Source: Tetragenococcus halophilus
GTDB taxonomy: Bacteria > Bacillota > Bacilli > Lactobacillales > Enterococcaceae
Length of the DNA: 64,000 nucleotides
Assembly: GCF_021474685.1 (NCBI RefSeq)
Contig: NZ_JAKEIT010000011.1
Location: forward strand, 1-64,000
Direction: 5' to 3'
Shown here: piece by piece, positions 17,278 to 26,261 of the stretch
Layout: every line of letters starts with the position of its first letter
How positions within the stretch are numbered: position 1 is the stretch's first letter
Position numbers and translations under genes: made by a program
Notes under the pieces: model-generated
Seen by the model: the letters and a program-made list of their open reading frames with translations, nothing else
The model's database searches: none
What the model was told of the DNA's origin: nothing

Positions 17278-17808
17278 ATGACAAAAAAGATCAATGCACA
17301 TATGATCACCATGCTAGGGCTATTGATCGCACTGACTGTTATTCTGTCACGTATTTTCGGTTTTGAAACACAGTTTATCAAAATTTCTTTTGAATTTGTC
17401 CCTAAAATTATTATGGGCGCCTTATTTGGCCCGATGTGGACCGGAATAGGAGCTGTGTTAGCAGATACAATTGGTATGATGCTATTTGCTAGATCTGCGT
17501 TTTTTCCTGGATTTACATTGAATGCATTTATCGGGGGGCTAATTTATGGTTATTTCTTTTATCAAAAAGAAGTGACTTGGAAAAACGCTATTCTTTGCTC
17601 ATTGTCAATTACTATTATTGTCAGCTTGATTTTGACACCGATTTGGTTAATGATTATGTATAATCAACCTATTACCAGCGGAGTAATTTGGGGCCCAAGA
17701 GTTATAAAAGCTTTAGTTATGTTTCCGATTCAATCAATTTTGAACTATGTTGTGGGACGTGCCCTACCTTTGAAACGATTGAAAAGTTACTTAAAAACAG
17801 TTCGTTAA
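17278..17808 (+). CDS. folT: Folate ECF transporter S component FolT
   Basis: Membrane protein of 176 aa that binds folate for a shared ECF module encoded elsewhere. It has six predicted helices with the S-component N-terminus (KKINAHMITMLGLLIALTVILS), FEFVPKIIMGALFGPMWTG and PGFTLNAFIGGLIYGYFF. ATG 17278 follows AAAGGGGAT. The frame stays open upstream into the riboswitch, but that part is not coding. The THF riboswitch supports folate as substrate and implies down-regulation when folate is plentiful. Confidence 0.92.
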   Translation: MTKKINAHMITMLGLLIALTVILSRIFGFETQFIKISFEFVPKIIMGALFGPMWTGIGAVLADTIGMMLFARSAFFPGFTLNAFIGGLIYGYFFYQKEVTWKNAILCSLSITIIVSLILTPIWLMIMYNQPITSGVIWGPRVIKALVMFPIQSILNYVVGRALPLKRLKSYLKTVR

Positions 17809-17855
17809 TTAAATGAAATAAAACATCCAAAAGTTGCCGCATTTTTTTGTGGTGA

Positions 17856-17894
17856 AAAACACCTTCTTTATCTAATAATAAGAAGGTGTTTTTA
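17856..17894 (+). terminator. Terminator after folT
   Basis: AAACACCTTCTT pairs with AAGAAGGTGTTT around an 11-base loop, with flanking A and T runs. Confidence 0.92.
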
Positions 17895-17980
17895 TTAGAT
17901 GAAATTTTGTTATTTTGTTAATAAGTACGTTAAAATAGAAAAGACAATATACGATATACTTAAAAATTAGGAGAGTAGAG

Positions 17981-19150
17981 ATGAAGAAAAAAGGCGTTAT
18001 TATTAGTTTAGTGGGTGTTTTGTTGGTGGTTTGCGCGGCTAGTGTTTGGGCGATGACTCGCAATCAGGAGACAAAAACTGCGACAAGTACTACAAGCAAT
18101 TCTAGCTCACAAACAACGATGACTAGTAGTTCAGAAGAGGAAGATAATATTACTACAATGATCGATAAAATGTCATTAGAAGAAAAGGTTGGTCAGTTAT
18201 TTTTTGCACGGACGCCACAAGAAAATCAAGTGTCTGATCTAGAAGATTATCATTTAGGCGGCTATGTTTTATTTGGTGAGGATACGGAAAATGCGACAAA
18301 AGAAAGCTTACAAGAGAAAGTCCAATCTTTTCAAGAAGCAAGCGATATTCCTCTTTTAATTGGCTCGGATGAAGAGGGCGGGACAGTGACACGGATTAGC
18401 AATAATCCTGAATTAGTGGACCAGCCTTTTAAAGGACCGCAAGAAATATATGCAGAAGACGGTTGGCAGGGAATTATTCAAGATACAAAACAAAAGGCAG
18501 CTATTCTTGCTGACTTAGGCATTAATGCTGGACTGTTTCCTGATGCTGATGTTTCCACAGATGAAGAGTCTTTTATCTATGATCGAACCATTGGAATGGA
18601 TGCAAAAGGAACAAGTGAATATGTGAAAAACGTGGTAGAAACATTAAATGAAGCACAAAGCGGTTCTACCTTAAAACATTTTCCTGGTTATGGCGATAAC
18701 CGTGATTCCCATGTAGAAATTGTGGAAGATGATCGTTCTTTAGATGAATTACGCGAAAATGATTTTCTACCCTTTGAAGCAGGCATTAAAGCCGGCGCAG
18801 ATAGTGTGTTGGTCTCTCATAATATTGTAAATAGTATCGATCCAAAAGCGCCTGCATCTATTTCACCTGAAGTGCATAAAATTTTGCGCGAAGAATTAAA
18901 CTTTGATGGCGTAGTCATGACTGATGATATGGATATGGCTGGATTAGCTGATTTTATCCCACAAGAAGATGCTGGTCTAGAGGCGTTAAAAGCAGGGAAT
19001 GATATGGTAATGTCTTCTAGTTATCAATCTCAAATTCCTGCAGTCATTCAAGCAGTGGAAGACGGCGATTATGCAGAAGAAGAATTGGAGGCTTCAGTTG
19101 AGCGTGTGTTGGCTTGGAAAGAGGATTTAGGCATTTTATTTAAAAAATGA
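17981..19150 (+). CDS. Exported GH3 beta-N-acetylhexosaminidase-like protein
   Basis: Glycoside hydrolase family 3 (NagZ-type) of 389 aa. An N-terminal membrane or signal helix (about residues 5-25) and a Ser/Thr-rich linker (about 28-50) precede the catalytic barrel. The catalytic loop KHFPGYGDNRDSH and the nucleophile Asp in VMTDDMDM are present. It probably trims N-acetylglucosamine from muropeptides or other glycans outside the cell. ATG 17981 follows AGGAGAG. A promoter TTGTTA-N18-TAAAAT ends at 17936. The aldo/keto reductase follows within 50 bp. Confidence 0.85.
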   Translation: MKKKGVIISLVGVLLVVCAASVWAMTRNQETKTATSTTSNSSSQTTMTSSSEEEDNITTMIDKMSLEEKVGQLFFARTPQENQVSDLEDYHLGGYVLFGEDTENATKESLQEKVQSFQEASDIPLLIGSDEEGGTVTRISNNPELVDQPFKGPQEIYAEDGWQGIIQDTKQKAAILADLGINAGLFPDADVSTDEESFIYDRTIGMDAKGTSEYVKNVVETLNEAQSGSTLKHFPGYGDNRDSHVEIVEDDRSLDELRENDFLPFEAGIKAGADSVLVSHNIVNSIDPKAPASISPEVHKILREELNFDGVVMTDDMDMAGLADFIPQEDAGLEALKAGNDMVMSSSYQSQIPAVIQAVEDGDYAEEELEASVERVLAWKEDLGILFKK

Positions 19151-19196
19151 GTGATTCTTTCTTATAATGGAAATAGAAACAAGAAGGGAAGGATTT

Positions 19197-20048
19197 ATGA
19201 TGACATTGAATAACAAATTTCTTTTGAATGATGGAACGACTTTACCACACATTGCACTTGGAACAATCGATCTGCAAGGTGGCAAAGGATTTCATCAAGC
19301 CCTCGCTGCACTTGATGTTGGTTATCGTGTGCTTGATACAGCAACCAATTATAACAACGAAGGCATGGTGGGCGAAGTTGTTCGCCGTTCATCGATTCCT
19401 AGAGAGCAACTTTATGTAAGTGCAAAACTCCCTGGATTAGCGCATAAATACGATAAAGCGATCGCTCTTATTCAAGAATCACTTTATCGCACAGGTTTAG
19501 ATTATTTTGATAAATTTCTTATCCATTGGCCTAACCCTAAAGAAGGTTTGTATGTTGAAGCTTGGAAAGCTTTAGTTGACGCACAAAAATATGGCTTGAT
19601 CAAAACCATTGGTGTTTCCAACTTCTTACCGGAACATTTGGATAATATTATTGAAGCAACCGACGTAACCCCGGCAACCAACCAAATTGAACGTCATCCT
19701 TATTTTAATAATAAGGAATTGGTTCAAGAAAATGACAAACGCGGCATTTTATCTGAAGCATGGAGTCCGTTTGGTCGTGAAATCAACGATGTATTGACCA
19801 ATGACACCATTAAAGAAATCGCAGAAAAATACGATCGTAGTCCTGCACAAGTGATTATTAACTGGGACAATCAAAATCATGTCTTTCCAGTTGTTCGCTC
19901 AGCTGATCCTAAGCATCAATACGAAAACTTTCATTATACAGACTTTGAATTAGCACAAGAAGATCTGGATAAAATTGATGCTTTAGACAAAGGCGAAGCA
20001 GGTCGTGTTGAAGGTCAAAATCCAAATGAATACGAAGAGTTTGTCTAA
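19197..20048 (+). CDS. Aldo/keto reductase
   Basis: NADPH-dependent aldo/keto reductase of 283 aa. The catalytic tetrad is present: Asp in VLDTATNY, Tyr in NYNNE, Lys in SAKLPG and His in LIHWPNP. ATG 19197 (or 19200) follows GGGAAGGA. The family reduces small aldehydes and ketones; the substrate is unknown. A second, decayed copy lies directly downstream. Confidence 0.9.
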   Translation: MMTLNNKFLLNDGTTLPHIALGTIDLQGGKGFHQALAALDVGYRVLDTATNYNNEGMVGEVVRRSSIPREQLYVSAKLPGLAHKYDKAIALIQESLYRTGLDYFDKFLIHWPNPKEGLYVEAWKALVDAQKYGLIKTIGVSNFLPEHLDNIIEATDVTPATNQIERHPYFNNKELVQENDKRGILSEAWSPFGREINDVLTNDTIKEIAEKYDRSPAQVIINWDNQNHVFPVVRSADPKHQYENFHYTDFELAQEDLDKIDALDKGEAGRVEGQNPNEYEEFV

Positions 20049-20056
20049 TAAATGAG

Positions 20057-20087
20057 AAAGAGCATGTCTGTTTAGGCATGCTTTTTT
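20057..20087 (+). terminator. Terminator after the aldo/keto reductase
   Basis: AGCATG pairs with CATGCT around a 10-base loop and is followed by seven T. Confidence 0.82.
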
Positions 20088-20112
20088 TATTGGATTTACG
20101 AGGAGGGTAATC

Positions 20113-20943
20113 ATGACATTGTAGGATAAATTTTATTTAAATGTTGGCACAACTTTACCCCATGTTGGATTAGGTACAGTTCATATTCAAGGTGATAAAG
20201 GTATTTACCAAGCTCATTTGGGTTATCGCATTCTCGATACCGCCACAGATTAATAATGAAGGTATGGTGGATAAAGCTGTTCGAAGCTCTTCTATTCCCA
20301 GAAAAAAACTTTATATAAGCGATAAACTCTCCGGATTAGCGCATAAATACGATAAAGCGATCGCGCTCATTCAAGAATCACTTTATCGCACAGGTTTAGA
20401 CTATTTCGATATGTATTTGATCCATTGGCCCAGTCCTAAAGAAGAATTATTTGTCAAAGCTTGCTAAGCCATGGTGGTTGCGCAGAAATATGGCTTGATT
20501 AAGACGATTGGTGTTTCCAACTTTTTACCTGAACATTTGGATAATATCATTGAGGCAACGGATGTAACTCCAGCAACGAATCAAATTGAACGTTACCCTT
20601 ATTTTAATAATAAGGAATTAATTGCAGAAAATGACAAACGTGGTATCGTTTCTGAAGCTTGGAGTCCTTATGCCCACGAAATCAATGATGCTTTAACCAA
20701 TCTACGATAAAAGAAATTGCGGAAAAAATACGATCGTAGTCCTGCACAGGTGATTATTAACTGGGACAATCAACATCATATCTTTCCAGTGGTAAGGTCT
20801 ACCAGCCAAAAACATCAATACGATAATTTCCGCTATTTAGACTTTGAACTAGCTCAAGAAGATATGGATGAAATTGATGACTTAGTCCAAGGCGAAAGAG
20901 GCCGCGTTGAAGGCCAAAATCCCAATGAATATGAAGTTTATAT
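20113..20943 (+). pseudogene. Decayed tandem copy of the aldo/keto reductase
   Basis: Homologous over its whole length to the gene at 19197. It has a TAG as fourth codon, a small deletion and frameshift around 20210-20255, a TAA near 20465 where the parent has a Lys codon, and another frameshift near 20705. The ribosome binding site GAGGAGGG and ATG 20113 survive. It is a tandem duplicate that has lost function. Confidence 0.93.
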
Positions 20944-20948
20944 AATAG

Positions 20949-21277
20949 TGGGGGCAGTCCTTTTTCAGACTTATGTGCTGAAATCAATGCTCAGGATATA
21001 GAAATGAACATATGACAGATAAAAACCTTTGTTTTACTAAAAATGTTGATAAAACAAAGCCTTTTTTTATAATGAAATTACAAACGCTTACTTTTAATGA
21101 AAGAATAAAAATAGCAAATAAATTCATTTTTTTGAAAATTCTTTCGAACTCTTTGATGGTGGGGATAATAGCGATAAAAAATGACAGAATATTCATAATA
21201 AATTTGCATGTCACCGGGATGTTTGTTACTCTAAATGACATGTATTAACGCTAAATTAAAAATGAGGAGTGTTTATT
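20949..21277 (+). other. Gap upstream of the first Opu gene
   Basis: No supported gene. It holds the terminator at 21026-21067 and the upstream region of the compatible-solute transporter. I see only weak promoter-like hexamers (TTGCAT near 21204), so the osmotic control site cannot be pointed out. Confidence 0.5.
21026..21067 (+). terminator. Terminator downstream of the aldo/keto reductase pseudogene
   Basis: CTTTGTTTTA pairs with TAAAACAAAG and is followed by CCTTTTTTT. Confidence 0.85.
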
Positions 21278-21328
21278 ATGAGAGCAGACAAATCTGATCC
21301 ATATGTCGAGGTGTCCGCCCATTATTAA
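21278..21328 (+). other. 16-codon leader ORF, probable OpuA ATPase relic
   Basis: ATG 21278 has an ideal GAGGAG eight bases upstream and reads MRADKSDPYVEVSAHY before TAA. Its ribosome binding region matches that of the second leader at 23125 (AAAAAT, AGGAGTGT), and its end (VEVSAHY) aligns with the end of that leader (IEVVIAHG). It overlaps the start of the transporter gene in another frame. It is either a functional coupling leader or a collapsed ATPase gene. Confidence 0.55.
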
Positions 21329-23051
21329 TTTTTTAGAAACTTCGATACCGATAGCTGACTGGGTAGATCGTATTGTTGATTGGTTAACTGAACATCTTGC
21401 CTTCTTTTTTTCAATGATTCAAACAATCGGGCAATTTGTGATGGATACTCTATCCAATGGACTATCCGTAATTCCGCCAATGATAATGATTTTGCTATTA
21501 ACGGTAGCGACCTACTTTATTTTTAAAAAACGGTGGCAGATGCCCGTCTTCGTTTTGATTGGTTTATTATTTATTTACAATCAAGACATGTGGTCAGATC
21601 TGATGTACACATTGACATTAGTCATTTTATCAAGTTTAATTTCTGTAATGATTGGGATACCATTGGGAATTTTGATGGCTAAAAGTAATAAAGTAGAAAT
21701 TGTCATAAAACCGATTTTAGATATCATGCAGACCATGCCTGGTTTTGTCTATTTGATACCAGCAGTCGCCTTTTTTGGCATTGGTATGGTTCCTGGTGTG
21801 TTTGCTTCAGTTATTTTTGCTTTACCTCCAACTGTAAGATTAACCAACTTGGGAATTCGCCAAGTGGATGAGGAGTTAAAAGAAGCTTCTGATTCCTTTG
21901 GCGGAACGCTTTGGCAAAAACTTTATAAACTAGAAATGCCTCTTGCTAAAGGAAGCATTTTTGCTGGGATTAACCAAACCATCATGCTCAGTCTATCTAT
22001 GGTAGTTATTAGCTCTATGATTGGCGCACCAGGATTGGGACAAGGCGTTTTAGCAGCAGTACAACGTTCTGAAGTTGGGAATGGTTTTGTTTATGGCGTA
22101 GGTATTGTCATTTTAGCGATTCTAATGGATCGTGTGGCGCAACGAATGAACCAGCCAAGTAAAAAACAAGCCAATCTAGTTGTCAAAACGACCAAGCGAC
22201 GTAAGCAATTGGTTGGTGGACTTGTTGTTGCAGCAGTTGCTTTGATTACAGTGCTTGGCTTAACTGTTCCCGGTCGTTCAAATAAAGGGACCATTACCTT
22301 ATCTTATATCAATTTAGATACCGAACTGGCTTCGACAAATGTCATTGCTCAAGTCTTAAGAAACGAAGGTTATGAAGTGAATACTATCGCTTTAGATATT
22401 CCCGTGATGTGGGAAGCTGTAGCCAACGGCGAAGCTGATGCCATGGTTGGTGCCTGGCCGGCAACCAATCAAATCCAATATGATATGTTTAGTGACCAAA
22501 TGGATAAATTAGGTGCAAATTTAGAAAAAAGCGCTCAAACTGGTTTGGTTGTTCCTGCTTACATGGAAGATGTTGAAAGTATTGAGGATTTAACCGACCA
22601 AGCTGACCAAGAAATCGTGGGTGTTGAGCCCGGTACAGGGACTTCAGACGCTACTGATGAAACGATTGAGGCTTACCCGAATTTATCTGATTGGGAACAA
22701 GTTAATTCTTCAACTGCAGCCATGATTGCTGAATTAGATCAAGCGATTAAACAAGAAGAACCCATTGTGGTTTCAATCTTTGCCCCGCATTGGATTTTTT
22801 CACGCTATGATTTAACGATGTTAGAAGATCCCAAAGAAACTATGGGAGAACCTGAAAATATTGAAACCATGGCACGAGAAGGGTTAGAAGAAGACGAACC
22901 AGAAGCTTATCAAATACTAGATAATTTTCAGTGGGAAATTGACGATATTCAATCTGTGATGTTAGAAATAGAAAATGGCGCTGAACCTGAAGAGGCAGCG
23001 CAAAACTGGATTAGTGAAAATTCAGAAAAAGTTGAGCATTGGACTGAATAA
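21303..23051 (+). CDS. OpuA-type glycine betaine/choline permease fused to binding protein, copy 1
   Basis: Fused importer subunit of 582 aa: a permease domain with about six to seven helices (residues ~50-285) and an extracellular betaine-binding domain (about 310-575) after another helix. [15 protein letters not shown] is the ATPase-contact region. In the binding domain, GAWPATNQ and DNFQWEID keep Trp where copies 2 and 3 have it. SIFAPHWIF has Phe at the position that is Trp in SAWSPHW and TGWNPYW, so ligand choice may differ. The start is uncertain: ATG 21303 has no ribosome binding site, while ATT 21321 aligns with the ATG of copy 2. No ATPase is adjacent; it probably shares the one at 25008. 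Confidence 0.85.
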   Translation: MSRCPPIINFLETSIPIADWVDRIVDWLTEHLAFFFSMIQTIGQFVMDTLSNGLSVIPPMIMILLLTVATYFIFKKRWQMPVFVLIGLLFIYNQDMWSDLMYTLTLVILSSLISVMIGIPLGILMAKSNKVEIVIKPILDIMQTMPGFVYLIPAVAFFGIGMVPGVFASVIFALPPTVRLTNLGIRQVDEELKEASDSFGGTLWQKLYKLEMPLAKGSIFAGINQTIMLSLSMVVISSMIGAPGLGQGVLAAVQRSEVGNGFVYGVGIVILAILMDRVAQRMNQPSKKQANLVVKTTKRRKQLVGGLVVAAVALITVLGLTVPGRSNKGTITLSYINLDTELASTNVIAQVLRNEGYEVNTIALDIPVMWEAVANGEADAMVGAWPATNQIQYDMFSDQMDKLGANLEKSAQTGLVVPAYMEDVESIEDLTDQADQEIVGVEPGTGTSDATDETIEAYPNLSDWEQVNSSTAAMIAELDQAIKQEEPIVVSIFAPHWIFSRYDLTMLEDPKETMGEPENIETMAREGLEEDEPEAYQILDNFQWEIDDIQSVMLEIENGAEPEEAAQNWISENSEKVEHWTE

Positions 23052-23065
23052 GTCGTAACGGAAAA

Positions 23066-23099
23066 AAACTGCAGGAATGAAAATTCTGGCAGTTTTTGT
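23066..23099 (+). terminator. Terminator after Opu copy 1
   Basis: AAAACTGCAGGAAT pairs with ATTCTGGCAGTTTT (one mismatch or G-T pair) and runs into T, so copy 1 is a separate transcript end. Confidence 0.85.
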
Positions 23100-23124
23100 T
23101 TTATAAAAATAAGGAGTGTCTAAA

Positions 23125-23166
23125 TTGAATAAAAACCGAATAGAAGTAGTGATTGCACATGGCTGA
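23125..23166 (+). pseudogene. 13-codon in-frame relic of an OpuA ATPase gene
   Basis: TTG 23125 behind AAGGAGTGT reads MNKNRIEVVIAHG then TGA. Codons 1-7 align with the ATPase start at 25008 (MSKVRVE; TTG, AAA, CGA and GAA codons identical). The last six codons, including the stop, align with the ATPase end (VDVDA then TGA). The stop overlaps the following permease ATG by 8 bp, exactly as the true ATPase does at 26254-26261. It looks like an ATPase gene from which nearly the whole interior was deleted in frame. Confidence 0.7.
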
Positions 23167-24889
23167 TTTTTTACAACAAAAAATCCCGATTGCTCAAGCA
23201 ATAGATGCGATCGTTGATTGGTTGACTGAACATTTATCTGGTTTTTTTAATCTTTTACAAACCATTGGTCAGAGCGTGATGGACGTCTTATCCAATACTT
23301 TGGCGGCAATCCCTCCGATATTGTTAATTTTACTAGTGACCCTTGCAGCTTATTTTGTCTTTAATAAAAAGTGGCAAATGCCTGTATTTGTTTTGTTGGG
23401 GCTTGTTCTTATTTATAACCAAGGCATGTGGGATGATCTCATGTACACATTGACGCTAGTTATTGTTTCTAGTTTTATCGCAATTGCAGTCGGTGTTCCT
23501 GTAGGAATATTAATGGCTAAAAGCGATAAAGCCCAAGTGGTGATTAAACCCATCTTAGATGTCATGCAGACCATGCCTAGTTTTGTTTATTTAATTCCGG
23601 CAGTTGCATTTTTTGGCATTGGTATAGTGCCTGGGACAGTGGCTTCGGTTATTTTCGCTTTACCGCCAACAGTGCGACTGACTAATTTAGGGATTCGTCA
23701 AGTGGATACCGAATTAAAAGAAGCTTCTGATTCTTTGGGAGGCACGGCGATGCAGAAATTAAGCAAAGTCGAACTTCCGCTAGCCAAAGGAAATATTTTT
23801 GCTGGTATTAATCAGACCACGATGATGGTTTTATCTATGGTCGTGATTGCTTCGATGATCGGAACACCTGGCTTAGGTCAAGGAGTATTAGCGGCTGTAC
23901 AACGCTCGCAGATTGGTTCTGGTTTTATTTATGGCATAGGTGTAGTGATCTTAGCGATTATGATGGATCGCTTTACCCAAAGTTTAAATAAAAATCGTGG
24001 GAAAAGCCAAAACGAAATTAAGCCTGTGTCCAAAAAAAGAAAAATATATATTGGTAGTGTAACTGCTGCTGTTTTTATTGCACTTGCTATTATAGGAGGC
24101 GTATCGCAGGGAAGTTCAAATAAAGGAGCGATTACCTTAGCTTATGCCGAACAAGATGACCAAGTCGCATCAACCACTGTAGCCGCACAAGTTTTAGAAG
24201 AAGAAGGTTACAATGTGACCATGACAGCTTTAGATATTCCAGTAACTTTTGAAGCGGTAGCCAATGGTCAAGCAGATGCTATGTTAGGTGCATGGTTGCC
24301 GACCACGCATGAAGCCAATTATGAACAGTTAGGAGACCAACTGGACAATTTAGGTCCCAGTTTAGATAAACAAGCGCAAAATGGCCTTGTGGTTCCTTCG
24401 TATATGGATGTTGATTCTATTGAGGACTTGACAGATGAAGCGGATCAAACTATTACAGGCGTAGAACCAGGTGCCGGTAATACCGCAGCGGCCAAAGCAA
24501 CTTTAGAGGCTTATCCTAACTTGGCAGATTGGGATTTGGCTACTTCTTCTGCTGGAGCAATGACAACTCAGCTTGAAAGAGCGATGAGTCAAGAAGAAGA
24601 AGTTGTAGTATCTGCTTGGAGCCCTCATTGGATTTTTTCACGTTACGATGTGAAATTTTTAGAAGATCCTGAAGGCGGCATGGGGGGTGCTGAAAGTATT
24701 GTAACCTTGGCAAGATTAGGTCTAGAAGATGACATGCCCGAAGCCTATCAAATTTTAGATAATTTTGAGTGGGAAGTTGAAGATATTGAATCCGTGATGC
24801 TAGAAATGGAAGAAGGAGATGCTCCAGAAGAAGCTGCCCAACATTGGATAGATAACAATCCAGAAAAAGTGGAAGAATGGGTTGAATAA
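23159..24889 (+). CDS. OpuA-type glycine betaine/choline permease fused to binding protein, copy 2
   Basis: 576-aa paralogue of copies 1 and 3 with the same layout: MADFLQQKIPIAQ start, permease domain with IASMIGTPGLGQGVLAAVQ, a linking helix near residue 295, then the ligand-binding domain. It has the candidate aromatic-cage Trp residues in GAWLPTTH, SAWSPHWIF and DNFEWEVED. ATG 23159 overlaps the stop of the mini-ORF at 23125 by 8 bp, so translation is likely coupled to it. The product imports compatible solutes for osmoprotection (known for OpuA); the exact ligand is not known. Confidence 0.9.
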   Translation: MADFLQQKIPIAQAIDAIVDWLTEHLSGFFNLLQTIGQSVMDVLSNTLAAIPPILLILLVTLAAYFVFNKKWQMPVFVLLGLVLIYNQGMWDDLMYTLTLVIVSSFIAIAVGVPVGILMAKSDKAQVVIKPILDVMQTMPSFVYLIPAVAFFGIGIVPGTVASVIFALPPTVRLTNLGIRQVDTELKEASDSLGGTAMQKLSKVELPLAKGNIFAGINQTTMMVLSMVVIASMIGTPGLGQGVLAAVQRSQIGSGFIYGIGVVILAIMMDRFTQSLNKNRGKSQNEIKPVSKKRKIYIGSVTAAVFIALAIIGGVSQGSSNKGAITLAYAEQDDQVASTTVAAQVLEEEGYNVTMTALDIPVTFEAVANGQADAMLGAWLPTTHEANYEQLGDQLDNLGPSLDKQAQNGLVVPSYMDVDSIEDLTDEADQTITGVEPGAGNTAAAKATLEAYPNLADWDLATSSAGAMTTQLERAMSQEEEVVVSAWSPHWIFSRYDVKFLEDPEGGMGGAESIVTLARLGLEDDMPEAYQILDNFEWEVEDIESVMLEMEEGDAPEEAAQHWIDNNPEKVEEWVE

Positions 24890-24912
24890 TTTTGAGCAAC
24901 AAACGTTATCAT

Positions 24913-24940
24913 TTGGCTAGATTTTAAAATATGGTATGAT
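24913..24940 (+). promoter_or_regulatory. Promoter of the ATPase-permease pair
   Basis: TTGGCT, 16 bp, TATGAT, with TGG immediately before the -10 (extended -10). It lies in the gap after Opu copy 2. Confidence 0.6.
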
Positions 24941-25007
24941 AAACTCGAACTTAATTAATTGATGGCAAATATTCCATTTTTCAATATAGAAAGGAAGAGT
25001 GATCACT

Positions 25008-26261
25008 TTGAGTAAAGTTCGAGTAGAACATCTGACTAAAGTATTTGGTCGAAGAACCCAACAAGCACTTGATCTAGTAAAAGAAGGAAAATCAAAACAA
25101 GATATCCTAAAAGAAACGGGCGCTACAGTTGGTGTGCATGACGTTAGTTTTAATGTAGAAAATGGAGAAGTCTTTGTGATCATGGGGCTATCTGGAAGTG
25201 GGAAATCGACTTTGATTCGTCTGATTAACCGTTTGATTGAACCGACTTCAGGTGAAGTTTATATCGATGATCAAGAAGTATCCAAGATGTCAAAAGAAGA
25301 TTTACGTGAAGTTCGTCGTAGTAAAATGAACATGGTTTTCCAAAACTTTGGTCTTTTCCCCCAACGAACGATTCAACAAAATACCGAATATGGCCTTGAA
25401 ATACGAGGCGTGGATAAGGAAGAGCGTCGGAAAAAAGCAGAAGAAGCGCTAGATAATTCTGGTTTACTTTCGGTAAAAGATCAATATCCCAATCAGTTAT
25501 CTGGTGGGATGCAGCAACGGGTTGGTTTAGCACGTGCTTTAGCGAATGACCCAGAAGTGCTGCTTATGGACGAAGCCTTCTCTGCTTTGGACCCTTTGAT
25601 TCGTCGGGATATGCAAGATGATTTGTTAGATTTACAAGAAAGAGTACAAAAAACGATTATCTTTATTACCCACGACTTGGATGAAGCTTTACGGATTGGT
25701 GATCGGATCGCTTTAATGCGTGACGGGAAAATTATGCAAATTGGTACCGGAGAAGAAATTCTAACCCATCCTGCCAACGATTTCGTTCGTGAGTTTACCG
25801 AAGATATCGACCGTTCCAGGGTTTTAACAGCAGAAAATATTATGGAACCTGCGCTTATTAGCAATGTCGAAACCGATGGGCCAAATGTAGCTCTACAACG
25901 TATGCGTAAAGAAGAAGTTAGTATGCTGCTGGCTGTGGACAGAAAGCGTCATTTAAAAGGAAGCCTAACTGCTGAAGAAGCTTTAGACGCTCGTAAAAAC
26001 GAGAAGCCTCTTAGTGATGTTGTTGACAAAAATGTACGAAAAATCCAGAAAGATACCTTAGTCACAGATATTTTCGATATGATTTATAATTCACCGGCAC
26101 CGTTAGCGGTGGTTGACGAAGAAGACCGGGTTGTAGGCGTTGTGGTCCGTGGTAGTGTGATCGGAGCAATGGCTGATACTGGTGAAGTAGAAGAAAATAA
26201 ATCAGAAGCAACGAATGAGAACGAAACGACGGAGGACGAAGGAGTGGACGTAGATGCTTGA
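25008..26261 (+). CDS. OpuA-type ATP-binding protein with CBS domains
   Basis: ATPase of the glycine betaine/proline importer, 417 aa. Walker [10 protein letters not shown] lies near residue 60, [14 protein letters not shown] near 164 and Walker [12 protein letters not shown] just after. Two CBS repeats follow (about 280-395: [25 protein letters not shown]), which sense ionic strength or cyclic-di-AMP in relatives. The tail is acidic. I choose TTG 25008, with AAGGAAGAG upstream and the same start codon as the relic at 23125; GTG 24999 is in frame but too close to that site. It is the only ATPase for three permease/binding proteins here. It overlaps copy 3 by 8 bp. Confidence 0.93.
   Translation: MSKVRVEHLTKVFGRRTQQALDLVKEGKSKQDILKETGATVGVHDVSFNVENGEVFVIMGLSGSGKSTLIRLINRLIEPTSGEVYIDDQEVSKMSKEDLREVRRSKMNMVFQNFGLFPQRTIQQNTEYGLEIRGVDKEERRKKAEEALDNSGLLSVKDQYPNQLSGGMQQRVGLARALANDPEVLLMDEAFSALDPLIRRDMQDDLLDLQERVQKTIIFITHDLDEALRIGDRIALMRDGKIMQIGTGEEILTHPANDFVREFTEDIDRSRVLTAENIMEPALISNVETDGPNVALQRMRKEEVSMLLAVDRKRHLKGSLTAEEALDARKNEKPLSDVVDKNVRKIQKDTLVTDIFDMIYNSPAPLAVVDEEDRVVGVVVRGSVIGAMADTGEVEENKSEATNENETTEDEGVDVDA

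Noticed and set aside
21012-21248. 78-aa ORF upstream of Opu copy 1
   Set aside because: It spans a strong terminator, has no ribosome binding site and shows no protein-like conservation pattern.
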